Assembly (NCBI RefSeq): GCF_000284095.1
Contig: NC_017078.1
Location: 1 to 64,000, forward strand
DNA length: 64,000 nucleotides
Source of the DNA: Selenomonas ruminantium subsp. lactilytica TAM6421
GTDB lineage: Bacteria; Bacillota; Negativicutes; Selenomonadales; Selenomonadaceae
Direction: 5' to 3'
How positions within the stretch are numbered: position 1 is the stretch's first letter; each line of letters opens with the position of its first letter. The notes under the pieces were generated by a model that worked only from the letters and a program-made list of their open reading frames with translations, did not search any database and was not told where the DNA came from. Position numbers and translations under genes: made by a program. Below are positions 55,384 to 63,694 of this stretch, in pieces.

Positions 55384-55522
55384 GCGTGACAAGTATCAGG
55401 CAATGTGCATGAAACATGTGCATTGCCTTTTGTCGTGGGTGAGGCAGGTATTTAGACGGTGAAGATTGAATTATACAATCGAGAGATTCAAAAGTGTACA
55501 AGAGGATAGGAGTGTGGTGGAT

Positions 55523-56302
55523 ATGGTGGAATTGTTTCGCATGAGCGCAAAAAAGGCTTTACCGCTGGTATGTATGCTATGTTTTACGGCCTCCACAACG
55601 ATGGCAGAAGAAAAGGTGATTCCCTATCCGGCTGGGCTTGATACGGTTACAGAAGGTGCTTCATCTGCTCCAGCGGAAATCAATCATAAGGATTCACCGT
55701 ATTTTACAGACCTGGATTTCTACGACATGGAAAGTATCCCGGGACGCCGTATTGTACTTCCCCACTATAAGACCTATCAACAGTCAAGAGAGTATACCTG
55801 TGGTCCTGCCGCGGCCTTGACCGTGCTTTATTGGTATGGGAACAGGGATTATGATGAAATGAGCTTGACAAAGGCCATGAAAACCCAGGGGTATCCAATC
55901 GGTACCGGGCTTAGAAATATGGTTGGATTCTTTAAAGGAATCGGCTGGGAGGTGCGTAGCAGCCTGAACAGCGATAAACTTAGCCGCTATGAGGATTTCC
56001 GTACCTTTATCCTGGAATCGCTGGCTCATGGGAAACCGGTACTGGTGGAAAATATAGAGTGGGGCGGTCATTGGCGGGCTATTATTGGCTATGACAACAT
56101 GGGAACGAAGTCAATGCTGGATGATATGCTTATTTTTGCAGATCCTTACGATACTTGTGACCATAAACAGGACGGATATACCGCTAGCAATGCTACAAAA
56201 TTCTACTCCATGTGGTTTGATCATTCCATGCTGCCTAAGAAGGAGCGCTATCAACCTTGGATTATAGCTTATCCGAAGGACGCTGATACTGTAGGAAAAT
56301 AG
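55523..56302 (+). CDS. Secreted C39-like cysteine peptidase
   Basis: 259 aa from ATG 55523 (or GTG 55514). Signal peptide about 8-28. The catalytic pattern of peptidase C39_2 is visible: Cys in REYTCGPAAALTVLYWYG, His in GGHWRAIIGYD and Asp in IFADPYDTCD. It is likely a periplasmic papain-like peptidase or inactive relative. The SH3 protein gene follows after 11 bp; both probably act on the cell wall or secreted peptides. Confidence 0.8.
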   Translation: MVELFRMSAKKALPLVCMLCFTASTTMAEEKVIPYPAGLDTVTEGASSAPAEINHKDSPYFTDLDFYDMESIPGRRIVLPHYKTYQQSREYTCGPAAALTVLYWYGNRDYDEMSLTKAMKTQGYPIGTGLRNMVGFFKGIGWEVRSSLNSDKLSRYEDFRTFILESLAHGKPVLVENIEWGGHWRAIIGYDNMGTKSMLDDMLIFADPYDTCDHKQDGYTASNATKFYSMWFDHSMLPKKERYQPWIIAYPKDADTVGK

Positions 56303-56313
56303 GGGGATTGATT

Positions 56314-56811
56314 ATGAATAAGATGAAAAGAATATGGTTCTATGTATTCCTGGTTTGCCTGTTGATTGTGCCCAATTATACTGTCGCATCTACGGGGGCA
56401 ACGAATACGGATGGTGGTATGTATGTTGTCAACTGTGAAAGCTGGATAAGCCTTCGGGCATATGCATCTACAGATGCTCCCGTCATCGCGAAGATACCAC
56501 TTGGAGATATGGTGAATATTATTGATGACAATGATCCCTGCTATCAAAAGATGATATTTGCCCATGTCCGCTATCATGGGAATACGGGTTATGCATTATA
56601 CAGCTATCTGACTCCTCATTGCACGTTATACCGTGTGGCCAACTGTAACGAGTGGATAAGCCTGCGTTCAGCACCGTCCGCGGATGCAGCGGTGATTACT
56701 CGTATTCCGCTAGGGGAATACGTTCGCTTTGTCAAAGCAGGCAGCAACGGGTACTACTATGTTTACTACAAAGGAAATCTGGGTTATGCACTGGCTGAGT
56801 ATCTTTCATAA
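56314..56811 (+). CDS. Secreted protein with two bacterial SH3 domains
   Basis: 165 aa; signal peptide ending near VAS-TG (~23). Two SH3b repeats of about 65 residues: CESWISLRAYASTDAPVIAK ... YALYSYL and CNEWISLRSAPSADAAVITR ... YALAEYL. Such domains bind peptidoglycan peptides. GGGGG lies before ATG 56314. Pairs with the C39-like peptidase. Confidence 0.88.
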   Translation: MNKMKRIWFYVFLVCLLIVPNYTVASTGATNTDGGMYVVNCESWISLRAYASTDAPVIAKIPLGDMVNIIDDNDPCYQKMIFAHVRYHGNTGYALYSYLTPHCTLYRVANCNEWISLRSAPSADAAVITRIPLGEYVRFVKAGSNGYYYVYYKGNLGYALAEYLS

Positions 56812-56883
56812 GTTGTGAAACTGGTGGTTTCCTTAGCGTGCAATATACAGCTAGAGGCGTAGTGAAATACTAATAGCAAAAAT

Positions 56884-56935
56884 AAAGCCATCAATAAGGC
56901 AGATATCTCAATCTGTGCTTATTGATGGCTTTTGC
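56884..56935. terminator. Bidirectional terminator after the SH3 protein gene
   Basis: AAAGCCATCAATAAG pairs with CTTATTGATGGCTTT around an inner AGAT hairpin; T4 follows on the plus strand and T-rich on the minus side. Confidence 0.75.
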
Positions 56936-56954
56936 TATCTGATAGCGGTTAATC

Positions 56955-57311
56955 TTACTGTTCTACTTCAGCATCGTCTGCAGTATATTCTTCCAGGGAG
57001 TTTTCCCGCACCTGGATGCAGATGAAGCTGATGCCTTCATTGGCAGCTGCCGAGAATTGACGCCGCGCTGCTGGGGCAATGCGCAGCCAATCGCCAGCTG
57101 CGAGTTCTACGGTCTGCCCGTCAATCACAGCTGTGCCCTTACCGGCCGTGACGAAGTAAATCTCCTCGTTTTTCTTGTGGTAGTGCACAAAAGGAACACC
57201 AGCACCAGCGGGCAGGTTGTTGACGCTGATCTCTGCCCCCGTCAGGTTCAATTTGTCATGCAGCTCAGTTCTTGCATCGCTTGCCACACTGATTTTGTTG
57301 AAATTTGCCAT
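56955..57311 (-). CDS. Small cupin protein
   Basis: 118-aa single-domain cupin: GVPFVHYHKKNEEIYFVTAG (HxH, E ligands) and GDWLRIAPAARRQFSA (second motif, where the usual His is Arg). Likely metal binding. GGAGGAAAA precedes ATG 57311. It is divergent from an Rrf2 regulator over two operators, so it is the probable regulated gene. Confidence 0.88.
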   Translation of the reverse strand: MANFNKISVASDARTELHDKLNLTGAEISVNNLPAGAGVPFVHYHKKNEEIYFVTAGKGTAVIDGQTVELAAGDWLRIAPAARRQFSAAANEGISFICIQVRENSLEEYTADDAEVEQ

Positions 57312-57337
57312 GTGATTTTCCTCCAATGAGTTTTTGT

Positions 57338-57398
57338 TGTAATGATATCGGTTACAATAAAATGATAACACCGCCTCGATGTAATGTCAATGGTTACA
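57338..57398. promoter_or_regulatory. Two identical-geometry operators between cupin and rrf2 genes
   Basis: TGTAA-N9-TTACA occurs twice, at 57338-57356 and 57380-57398, each with GGTTACAATAAAA at its right end, 42 bp apart (four helical turns). Confidence 0.75.
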
Positions 57399-57517
57399 AT
57401 AAAAAATCTGCGGCGCACGATTTCATCATTGTCATAGGTTGCTGGGGGATTTGGGTTGACATTTTATAGGTGATGTAATATTGTATGGTACAACGACTAC
57501 ATAACGGAGGTTTTTGC

Positions 57518-57949
57518 ATGCAGTTTTCGTTTCGTCTGCCGGTAGCGACACATATATTGCTTTGTATCGAGCGGTTCAAGGATGAGTACAAGACCACTTC
57601 CAACTTTTTGGCCAGCAGTGTCAATGTGAACCCGGTCATTATTCGGAAAACATTGGGGCAGCTCAAAGCAGCCGGCCTGGTGGATGTGGCAGCAGGTGTC
57701 GGTGGGGCCAAACTCACAAAAAGCCCGCAAGACATCACGTTGTGGGATGTCTTCCAGGCTGTGGAAGAGGACGAGGATCTATTTCATTTTCAGGAGAACC
57801 CCAATCCGAAGTGCCCGGTGGGCAGGAATATCCATGGGGTGCTAGGGGACAGGCTCGAAGAGGTCAGGCAGCATATGCAGGCTGATTTCAAGAAAGTCAC
57901 CATTGCAGATTTATTGGCGTCTATCGAGGCGAAAGAAGCGGCAGAGTGA
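57518..57949 (+). CDS. Rrf2-family regulator (YwnA-like)
   Basis: 143 aa; winged helix FRLPVATHILLCIERFKDE and NFLASSVNVNPVIIRKTLGQLK with wing GVGGAKLTK. One cysteine (PKCPVG) only, so no Fe-S cluster; it fits the YwnA/HypR group that senses disulfide stress through a single Cys. CGGAGG before ATG 57518. The paired dyads just upstream are its likely operators. The DUF5131 gene follows after 6 bp. Confidence 0.88.
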   Translation: MQFSFRLPVATHILLCIERFKDEYKTTSNFLASSVNVNPVIIRKTLGQLKAAGLVDVAAGVGGAKLTKSPQDITLWDVFQAVEEDEDLFHFQENPNPKCPVGRNIHGVLGDRLEEVRQHMQADFKKVTIADLLASIEAKEAAE

Positions 57950-57955
57950 GAAATT

Positions 57956-58831
57956 ATGCATGACATCTGGAATCCATGGCATGGCTGCAGGAAAATCAGC
58001 CCCGGCTGTGCCAACTGTTATATGTATACGCTGGATAAGCAAAGAGGGAAAGACGGCGCTGCCATTTACCGCACGGAAAATTTTGCCTATCCGTTGCAGA
58101 AAGACCGCTACGGCAGTTATAAGGTAAAGAGCGGCGAGCTTATCCGTGTGTGTATGACTTCGGATTTTTTTCTGGAAGAGGCGGACAAATGGCGGGACGA
58201 GGCCTGGGAAATCATGCGGCAGCGGCCGGATGTCATTTTCTATCTGCTGACCAAACGGCCGGAGCGGGTGGCGGACTGTCTGCCTCAAGACTTTGGCAGC
58301 GGCTGGGAAAATATCTGGTTCAATGTCACCTGCGAGAATCAAAAAATGGCTGACATCAGACTGCCGCTGCTTAAGGATTTGCCCTTCAAGCACAAAGGTG
58401 TGATGTGTGCGCCCTTGATTGGCGCCGTAAGTTTGAAGCCCTATCTGGAGGAAGGTTTCATCGAGCAGGTTATCTGCGGCGGCGAGAACTATGAAGGGGC
58501 ACGGCCCTGCAACTTTGATTGGATACTAGCTTTGCATGAAGAGTGCCAGGAAGCCAGTGTATCCTTTTCCTTCATTGAAATCGGCTCAGATTTCATTAAA
58601 GACGGCAAGCATTATCGTTTGCAAAGCAAGCAGAAACAGGCGGAGCAGGCATTTAAGGCAGGTTTGAATTTCAAGGGCAAGCCCATGCATTTTGACCTGC
58701 GGTATGCCATTGGCATTCCGGTAACGCCAGATGATTGCTATCGAGCAGTCTATGACGGTCCGCACTGCCATGCCTGCGGCAGCAGATTGATATGCAATGG
58801 ATGCAGCCATTGCGGCAAGTGCGGGAATTAA
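57956..58831 (+). CDS. DUF5131-family (phage Gp37/Gp68-like) protein
   Basis: 291 aa: opening DIWNPWHGCRKISPGCANCYM, a cysteine set of the DUF5131 family related in layout to radical-SAM proteins, then YLLTKRPERV, WFNVTCENQ, VICGGENYEGARPCNFDW. It ends with a zinc-ribbon-like CHACGSRLICNGCSHCGKCG. Phage and bacterial members are uncharacterised. It follows the Rrf2 gene by 6 bp and may be coregulated with it. Confidence 0.85.
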   Translation: MHDIWNPWHGCRKISPGCANCYMYTLDKQRGKDGAAIYRTENFAYPLQKDRYGSYKVKSGELIRVCMTSDFFLEEADKWRDEAWEIMRQRPDVIFYLLTKRPERVADCLPQDFGSGWENIWFNVTCENQKMADIRLPLLKDLPFKHKGVMCAPLIGAVSLKPYLEEGFIEQVICGGENYEGARPCNFDWILALHEECQEASVSFSFIEIGSDFIKDGKHYRLQSKQKQAEQAFKAGLNFKGKPMHFDLRYAIGIPVTPDDCYRAVYDGPHCHACGSRLICNGCSHCGKCGN

Positions 58832-58868
58832 CTGTACAAGTAGAAGAAGCAGAATAGGAGCAAAATAA

Positions 58869-59093
58869 ATGATTACCATATCGGAATTAAAGACAGGCGT
58901 TATCTTTGGTGACAATAACACCTGCGAATATGTCTATATGCCCGCCAGTGAAATTGGTGTGGAAGAACCCCTGTGCGTTTACGAAAACAATGGGCAGCGG
59001 TCTGATGTAGACTTATCGGAAGCCCTGCGGCTCATTCGGGTGCGGGCACTGCGGCAGGTAAAGCATCCGGTTTTGGGAAGCAGTTCCTGCTGA
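58869..59093 (+). CDS. Small conserved protein, intact paralogue of the 27.3-kb copy
   Basis: 74 aa: MITISELKTGVIFGDNN, MPASEIGVEEPLCVYENNG, then SEALRLIRVRALRQVKHPVLG. No family recognised. A GGAGC-type site precedes the ATG. The upstream bases (AAGCAGAATAG) are also shared with the frameshifted copy, so the whole unit was duplicated. It probably functions as a small soluble protein; nothing in the sequence shows a binding motif. Confidence 0.6.
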   Translation: MITISELKTGVIFGDNNTCEYVYMPASEIGVEEPLCVYENNGQRSDVDLSEALRLIRVRALRQVKHPVLGSSSC

Positions 59094-59693
59094 TGCGGTG
59101 CGAAAGGGAAATTGATGAGGATGTATTACAAAAAAGCATAGATTATGCTCAGAAAATGGCCGAGCGGGGGTATCTCACCATTGCCTTTGACCCGTCATTT
59201 ACCGGGGAAAGCGGCGGCCAGCCCCGCTATGTGGCTTCGCCGGACATCAACACCGAAGATTTTTCAGCGGCGGTGGATTTCCTCTCTACCCAGGAGAATG
59301 TGGATAAAGACCGCATCTGCATCATCGGTATCTGCGGCTGGGGCGGCATGGCTATCAATGCTGCGGCCAATGATACCCGCATCAAGGCCACGGTGGCTTC
59401 CACCATGTACGATATGAGCCGGGTGATGGCCAAATGGCGGCTGGAACCAGACTACAGCACTTTCGTTCATGAATATGCCGATTCTTTCCTATGCAGATGA
59501 AATCAAGAGTGCCGTAATGGTGCTTCATGGGGAGAAGGCTCATTCCCGCTATTTTGGTGAGGATGCTTTCAAGAAACTGAAGGGGGACAACAAGGAATTG
59601 GTAATCGTCCCCGGTGCATCCCATATCGATCTTTACGATAACAAAGCCAAAATCCCCTTTGACAAGTTAGCAGCCGTTACTGAAAACTTATAA
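59093..59693 (+). pseudogene. Broken alpha/beta hydrolase (DLH-like)
   Basis: DEDVLQKSIDYAQKMAERGY, FDPSFTGESGG and the nucleophile region IIGICGWGGMAINAA (Cys in place of Ser) run to 59500, where the frame breaks. A second frame from 59469 (ILSYADEIKSAVMVLHGEKA, VPGASHIDLYD) completes the C-terminus to 59693. The N-terminal ~100 residues are missing. A related gene with the full N-terminus starts at 63695. Confidence 0.8.
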
Positions 59694-59698
59694 AAAGT
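59685..59698. repeat. Left copy of a 14-bp inverted repeat flanking the tnpB element
   Basis: AACTTATAAAAAGT; its exact complement is at 61267-61280, just outside the other side of the transposon gene. Confidence 0.6.
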
Positions 59699-59699
59699 C

Positions 59700-59890
59700 A
59701 TAAACCTTCCGTAGAAAGTTAACTTTTACGTTCCATTCCTCATTCACTGCGTCCGCTTTTGCCGTCCCGAAGAACAGACTACTCACGTTTGATATAACGC
59801 TCCAGAGGCTTAAATTCCCGACTAACGAATCGGTACATATCTGCATTGACTTGTCGGTGTCAGCTTGCAGATTTGGATAGCTCCGTTTCT
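59700..59890 (-). ncRNA. Candidate omega RNA at the 3' end of tnpB
   Basis: The ~160-nt non-coding tail of the element, together with the last codons of tnpB, has the position of the guide-RNA scaffold known for TnpB systems; it includes the palindrome at 59711-59729. The guide would be the flanking hydrolase sequence. No RNA data. Confidence 0.45.
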
Positions 59891-61161
59891 CCATAGCGTT
59901 TGAGATTCAAAGATGCTTGAAAATCACGGTCTATCACATTGCCACAGACGGGACAGACATATGTCCTGTCTGACAGCTTCAGGTCTTTATTTATATATCC
60001 GCATTCGACGCAAGTCTTGGAGCTTGGAAACCAGCGGTCAGCAATAACCACGGGAATTCTTGCCCAATGTGCCTTGTATTCAATCTGCCTGCGGAATTCA
60101 TAAAAATTCTGTTCCTGAACTTTTTCAGACAGGTGCTTATTCTTCATCATGCCCTGCACATTCAGGTCTTCAAGGCATATAAACCTTGGCTTTCGGTTTA
60201 TAATTATTCTCGTCGCCTGATGTACATGATTGGCTCTGATGTCAGCCAGCCTATGGTTGATTCGTAAAAGTCGTTTTTCGCTTTTTATAAGGTTGCTTGT
60301 TTTGCAGTAACGCTCTCCTTTCTTGTTCATCTGGTATTTTCGCGATACCTGACGCTGCAACCTGCGTCGTTTCTTTTTAATGTTCCTTATTGTATGGGAC
60401 TTATTGATATTTTTGACTACTGTAGAGTCCGAGATTATCGCTAAGTCTTTGATACCTAAATCAATGCCGACACCTTCTGTGCAGAAACGTCCCGGCTGTT
60501 TGCGACTGAAGTTTAGTCCTCGCATTGGCTTTAGCGTATAAGAAGTTCTGATTCCTACGGAAAGCCACCAGTTTTCACCGTCAAAGGTTATCCGTGGTTG
60601 GGTGTATCTTCCCTTTGTAGGAATTCTTCCCTTTTCGGCAAGCCTTATCCAGTTGAGCCGTTGACGGTTCTTTTTTCTGCTGCCAGCTATATTTTCCAAC
60701 TTAACATGCGTAGCGGTGAACTGGATTTTTACATTGTCCTGATAGAAACGAAAGTCGCCATTCTTTTTGCTGCGAAACTTAGGGTGCCCGTTCATGTCAT
60801 AGATGGTCGGGGTCCTGGCGATGCGAGCAAAATGTGCCAGCTTCTTGGGTGAATATTTTACATACCCTTTCTGCCTCTGCTTGTGGAAGAAGTTCTTGTA
60901 CGCTATGCACAAATCCTTGATAGCCTGCTTGGTGACATTGTTGGATATACCTAGAAGCCACAAGTATTCTTCAGAATTACGCAGAACAGTGAACTCCTTG
61001 CGAAGGTCGTAATCACTTTGAAGTTTTCTGCCCTCCCTGAAATTCTCCATTTGCTTATCTAAAGCCCAGTTATAGGCAAATCTTGAAGCACCTGCGAACT
61101 GAAAAAGTTTAGTTCTCTGCTTGTTGTTTGGCAGTAGTCGTATCCTGACTGACCTTATCAT
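59860..61161 (-). CDS. tnpB: TnpB RNA-guided nuclease/transposase accessory
   Basis: 433 aa from ATG 61161 (GGGGAGG 8 nt upstream; GTG 61170 is also in frame). N-terminal helix-turn-helix-like region (RLLPNNKQRTKLFQFAGASR), RuvC-like active site residues in GVGIDLGIKDLA (Asp ~234), CLEDLNVQGM (Glu ~331) and DRDFQASLNLK (Asp ~411-413), and a zinc finger CVEC-x15-CPVC between. All catalytic residues are intact, so it should cleave DNA guided by the adjoining RNA. Confidence 0.92.
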   Translation of the reverse strand: MIRSVRIRLLPNNKQRTKLFQFAGASRFAYNWALDKQMENFREGRKLQSDYDLRKEFTVLRNSEEYLWLLGISNNVTKQAIKDLCIAYKNFFHKQRQKGYVKYSPKKLAHFARIARTPTIYDMNGHPKFRSKKNGDFRFYQDNVKIQFTATHVKLENIAGSRKKNRQRLNWIRLAEKGRIPTKGRYTQPRITFDGENWWLSVGIRTSYTLKPMRGLNFSRKQPGRFCTEGVGIDLGIKDLAIISDSTVVKNINKSHTIRNIKKKRRRLQRQVSRKYQMNKKGERYCKTSNLIKSEKRLLRINHRLADIRANHVHQATRIIINRKPRFICLEDLNVQGMMKNKHLSEKVQEQNFYEFRRQIEYKAHWARIPVVIADRWFPSSKTCVECGYINKDLKLSDRTYVCPVCGNVIDRDFQASLNLKRYGETELSKSAS

Positions 61162-61266
61162 CGCATTCACCTCCCCTATACGAATAATTATACCATGCCT
61201 TGATGGGCATGGTACTATTTCTGTATCGGAAAGTAAGTTTGCTTAGTTTGCTTAGACTTTTTATCA

Positions 61267-61280
61267 ACTTTTTATAAGTT
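61267..61280. repeat. Right copy of the 14-bp inverted repeat flanking the tnpB element
   Basis: ACTTTTTATAAGTT, complement of 59685-59698. A tandem GTTTGCTTA repeat lies nearby at 61237-61254. Confidence 0.6.
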
Positions 61281-61295
61281 ATGCTTGACTGTTAA

Positions 61296-61329
61296 AAGCC
61301 CCCCTGCAAAGATTTAGGTTTGCAGGGGG
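61296..61329 (-). terminator. Terminator of the LysR gene
   Basis: CCCCCTGCAAA (61300-61310) pairs with 61319-61329; on the minus strand it ends in CTTTT. Confidence 0.8.
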
Positions 61330-61339
61330 ATATTTTGCG

Positions 61340-62227
61340 TCAGAGGGTAAATCTTTCCTGCAGTGCCGCCAGGAATGCTTGGGAGGCTTTGGAAAAGACG
61401 GCATTTTTCTTCCAGGCGATTGAGGGCTCGGCAAAAATGGCAGGCTCCAGAGGGCGTGTGCAGAGATTGGTGCCCGTGGTGTTGATGAGTTCATCAAAGG
61501 AGATGGCGTAGCCCATGCCCTCTTTGACCATCAGGGTGGCATTGTAGAGCAAGGTGTAGGAACCGGCGATGTTTAGTTCGGCCAGAGGCTTTTGCAGCCA
61601 ATTCAGCAGTTCATCGCCATGGGTACTGGCCGAAAGAGTCTGCCGGGAGAAAAGCAAAGGGCGCTGCCATAAATCCTCTGCCCGGATGACATCTTGTTGC
61701 GCCAGTTCATCATCTGCGCGCAAGAACAGCACCCAGCGGTCGTGGACAGGCAGGGGAAGTTCTTGATATTTAGCCGGGTCCAGCTTGCCATAGACAAAGG
61801 CAAAGTCAATCAGGCCACGGTCCAGTCGTGTCATGGTGGTGCTGCCGTCACCGGTAACGATATGAAAACGCAGGCCGGGATGTTTTTGGCGCAAACGCTG
61901 GGCTACTTCCATGATCTGTCCGAAATGTATGGATTCTCCGGCCCCAATACGGATATCGCCGCTGATTTCTGCATTGCGCAATAGCTCCCCGGTGGTCTTG
62001 TCCACCAGCGAAAGGATTTCCTCTGCCCGGCGGCGCAGCAGCTGCCCGTCTTCCGTAAGCAGGATGCGCCGTGGCTCACGGACCAGCAGCTGTTTGCCAA
62101 ACTCGTCTTCCAAATCTTTGAGCTGACGGGATAACGTAGGTTGGGACAGATGCAGCTTTTCCGCTGCCCGGGAAAAGCTCTCTTCCTGTGCCACGGTGAG
62201 AAAGTATTTGAGAACCCGCAATTCCAT
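61340..62227 (-). CDS. LysR-family transcriptional regulator
   Basis: 295 aa from ATG 62227. Helix-turn-helix MELRVLKYFLTVAQEESFSR and HLSQPTLSRQLKDLEDEFG, then a typical effector domain. It is divergent from the MFS transporter gene (140 bp apart) and likely controls it. AAGGAG lies 10 nt upstream; the TTG at 62236 is too close. Confidence 0.9.
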   Translation of the reverse strand: MELRVLKYFLTVAQEESFSRAAEKLHLSQPTLSRQLKDLEDEFGKQLLVREPRRILLTEDGQLLRRRAEEILSLVDKTTGELLRNAEISGDIRIGAGESIHFGQIMEVAQRLRQKHPGLRFHIVTGDGSTTMTRLDRGLIDFAFVYGKLDPAKYQELPLPVHDRWVLFLRADDELAQQDVIRAEDLWQRPLLFSRQTLSASTHGDELLNWLQKPLAELNIAGSYTLLYNATLMVKEGMGYAISFDELINTTGTNLCTRPLEPAIFAEPSIAWKKNAVFSKASQAFLAALQERFTL

Positions 62228-62366
62228 GATATTCAACTCCTTGGTCTGAATTTGACTCTATAATACTATGAAAATCTATTACTGTAAAGCATAGGTAATG
62301 ATTATGTATAAGTATTTGTATTGCATATGTGGAGAATTTATAATGGGATTGAAAGGACGTGAATTT

Positions 62367-63560
62367 ATGGAGAAGGAAAAAGGGATAAACAAACAGCTGC
62401 TTCTGCTTATCATGGCCACTGGTGTTTTTAGTATCCTGAATACGGAAATGGGCTTTATCGGCATTCTGCCTTATATTGCCGAAAACTATCAGGTGACGGT
62501 GGTGCAGGCAGGTTGGCTCATCAGTCTCTTTGCGCTGGGAGTGGCCGTGGCGGGGCCAACGATGCCGCTTATTATGTCCCGCTTTAATCGCAAGTGGGTT
62601 ATGGTCTTTATTTTGGGACTGTTTACCGTTTGCAGTACGATTGCTGTTTTTGCCGAAAATTTCTATGTGCTTTTGGCCGTGCGGGTGCTGCCGGCGTTCT
62701 TCCATCCGGTTTACTGCGCTATGGCCTTTACGGTGGCGGCAGGGCTGGCAAAGACCGGTGAAGAGCCAAAGATGATTGCAAAAATCAATATGGGCGTAGC
62801 CGCCGGTATGGTGGCGGGGGTGCCCATCAGCAATTTTTTGGCGGAGCAGTTCAGTCTGGCGTTCTCGATGGCGTTTTTTGCTCTGGCCACCTGGCTGGTC
62901 ATGTTGGCCACGTTATATTTTATGCCTTCGATGCCGGTCAAGGAACAGCTGGGCTATGGCGAGCAGCTTGCCGTGCTGAAAAAGCCCATGGTCTGGGCAT
63001 CGATTGCGGCGGTGATTTTCCTTAATGGTTCGATTTTCGGTGTATTCAATTATCTGGCGGAGTATCTGGGTGTGGTTTCCGGTATTGCACCTTCCTTGAT
63101 CAGTATATTGCTGTTAGTCTATGGTCTCTGCAATGTTGGCGGCAGTATGCTGGCGGGAAATCTGCTGACCGTGCGGCCGTTGATGGTGGTCAAAATCTTT
63201 CCGCTGGCGGTTGCGGTAATCTATATTGCCCTGCTGGGCGGCGGCAGCATTTGGCCGGTAATGGGACTTATTGTGGTACTCTGGGGATTACTTGGGGGCA
63301 TCAATGCCAATATCAATCAGTATTGGATTGCCAGTGCCGCCCCGGAAGCCCCGGACTTTGCCAATGGTCTCTTTCTGACGGCGGCCAATATGGGCTGCGT
63401 GCTGGGGACAACGGTCAGCGGTCATTTTATTGATGCCTGGGGTACGCAGTATGTTGTGCTGGGCGGTTTGCTGTTCTGTCTGCTGGCGGCCTTGACGGTT
63501 TGGGTGCAGTGTTATCGTCAGCGCAGCAATCCGCAGCTGATGGTTCAGACTGAGCAGTAA
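62367..63560 (+). CDS. MFS transporter (DHA1/AraJ-like)
   Basis: 397 aa with twelve predicted helices. N-terminal motif FSILNTEMGFIGILPYIAENY and motif A-like MSRFNRKWVM after helix 2 point to the DHA1 drug:H+ antiporter group of small-molecule exporters. ATG 62367 is 9 nt after AAAGGA; ATG 62343 is possible. Its divergent LysR neighbour suggests induction by its substrate. Confidence 0.9.
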   Translation: MEKEKGINKQLLLLIMATGVFSILNTEMGFIGILPYIAENYQVTVVQAGWLISLFALGVAVAGPTMPLIMSRFNRKWVMVFILGLFTVCSTIAVFAENFYVLLAVRVLPAFFHPVYCAMAFTVAAGLAKTGEEPKMIAKINMGVAAGMVAGVPISNFLAEQFSLAFSMAFFALATWLVMLATLYFMPSMPVKEQLGYGEQLAVLKKPMVWASIAAVIFLNGSIFGVFNYLAEYLGVVSGIAPSLISILLLVYGLCNVGGSMLAGNLLTVRPLMVVKIFPLAVAVIYIALLGGGSIWPVMGLIVVLWGLLGGINANINQYWIASAAPEAPDFANGLFLTAANMGCVLGTTVSGHFIDAWGTQYVVLGGLLFCLLAALTVWVQCYRQRSNPQLMVQTEQ

Positions 63561-63694
63561 TAGATGATATTTTATATGCTCTATAAGCATAGTGATGTAT
63601 TTTTTATAAGTATTGGTAATTCAAAAACATAATCGCTATAATGAAATCAAGCTAAATGTTAAAAGATGTAAGTGATGTAAAGGAGAGAAACGAA

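Larger units (their letters stand above)
59700..61262 (-). mobile_element. IS200/IS605-type element carrying only tnpB
   Basis: A tnpB gene with no tnpA. A hairpin TACCATGCC/GGCATGGTA (61191-61214) lies before the gene and a palindrome around AAAGTTAACTTT (59711-59729) after it, as expected for subterminal hairpins. The pentamer TTGAT (minus strand, 61267-61263) sits at the outer left edge, the ISDra2-type target. End positions are approximate. Confidence 0.7.
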
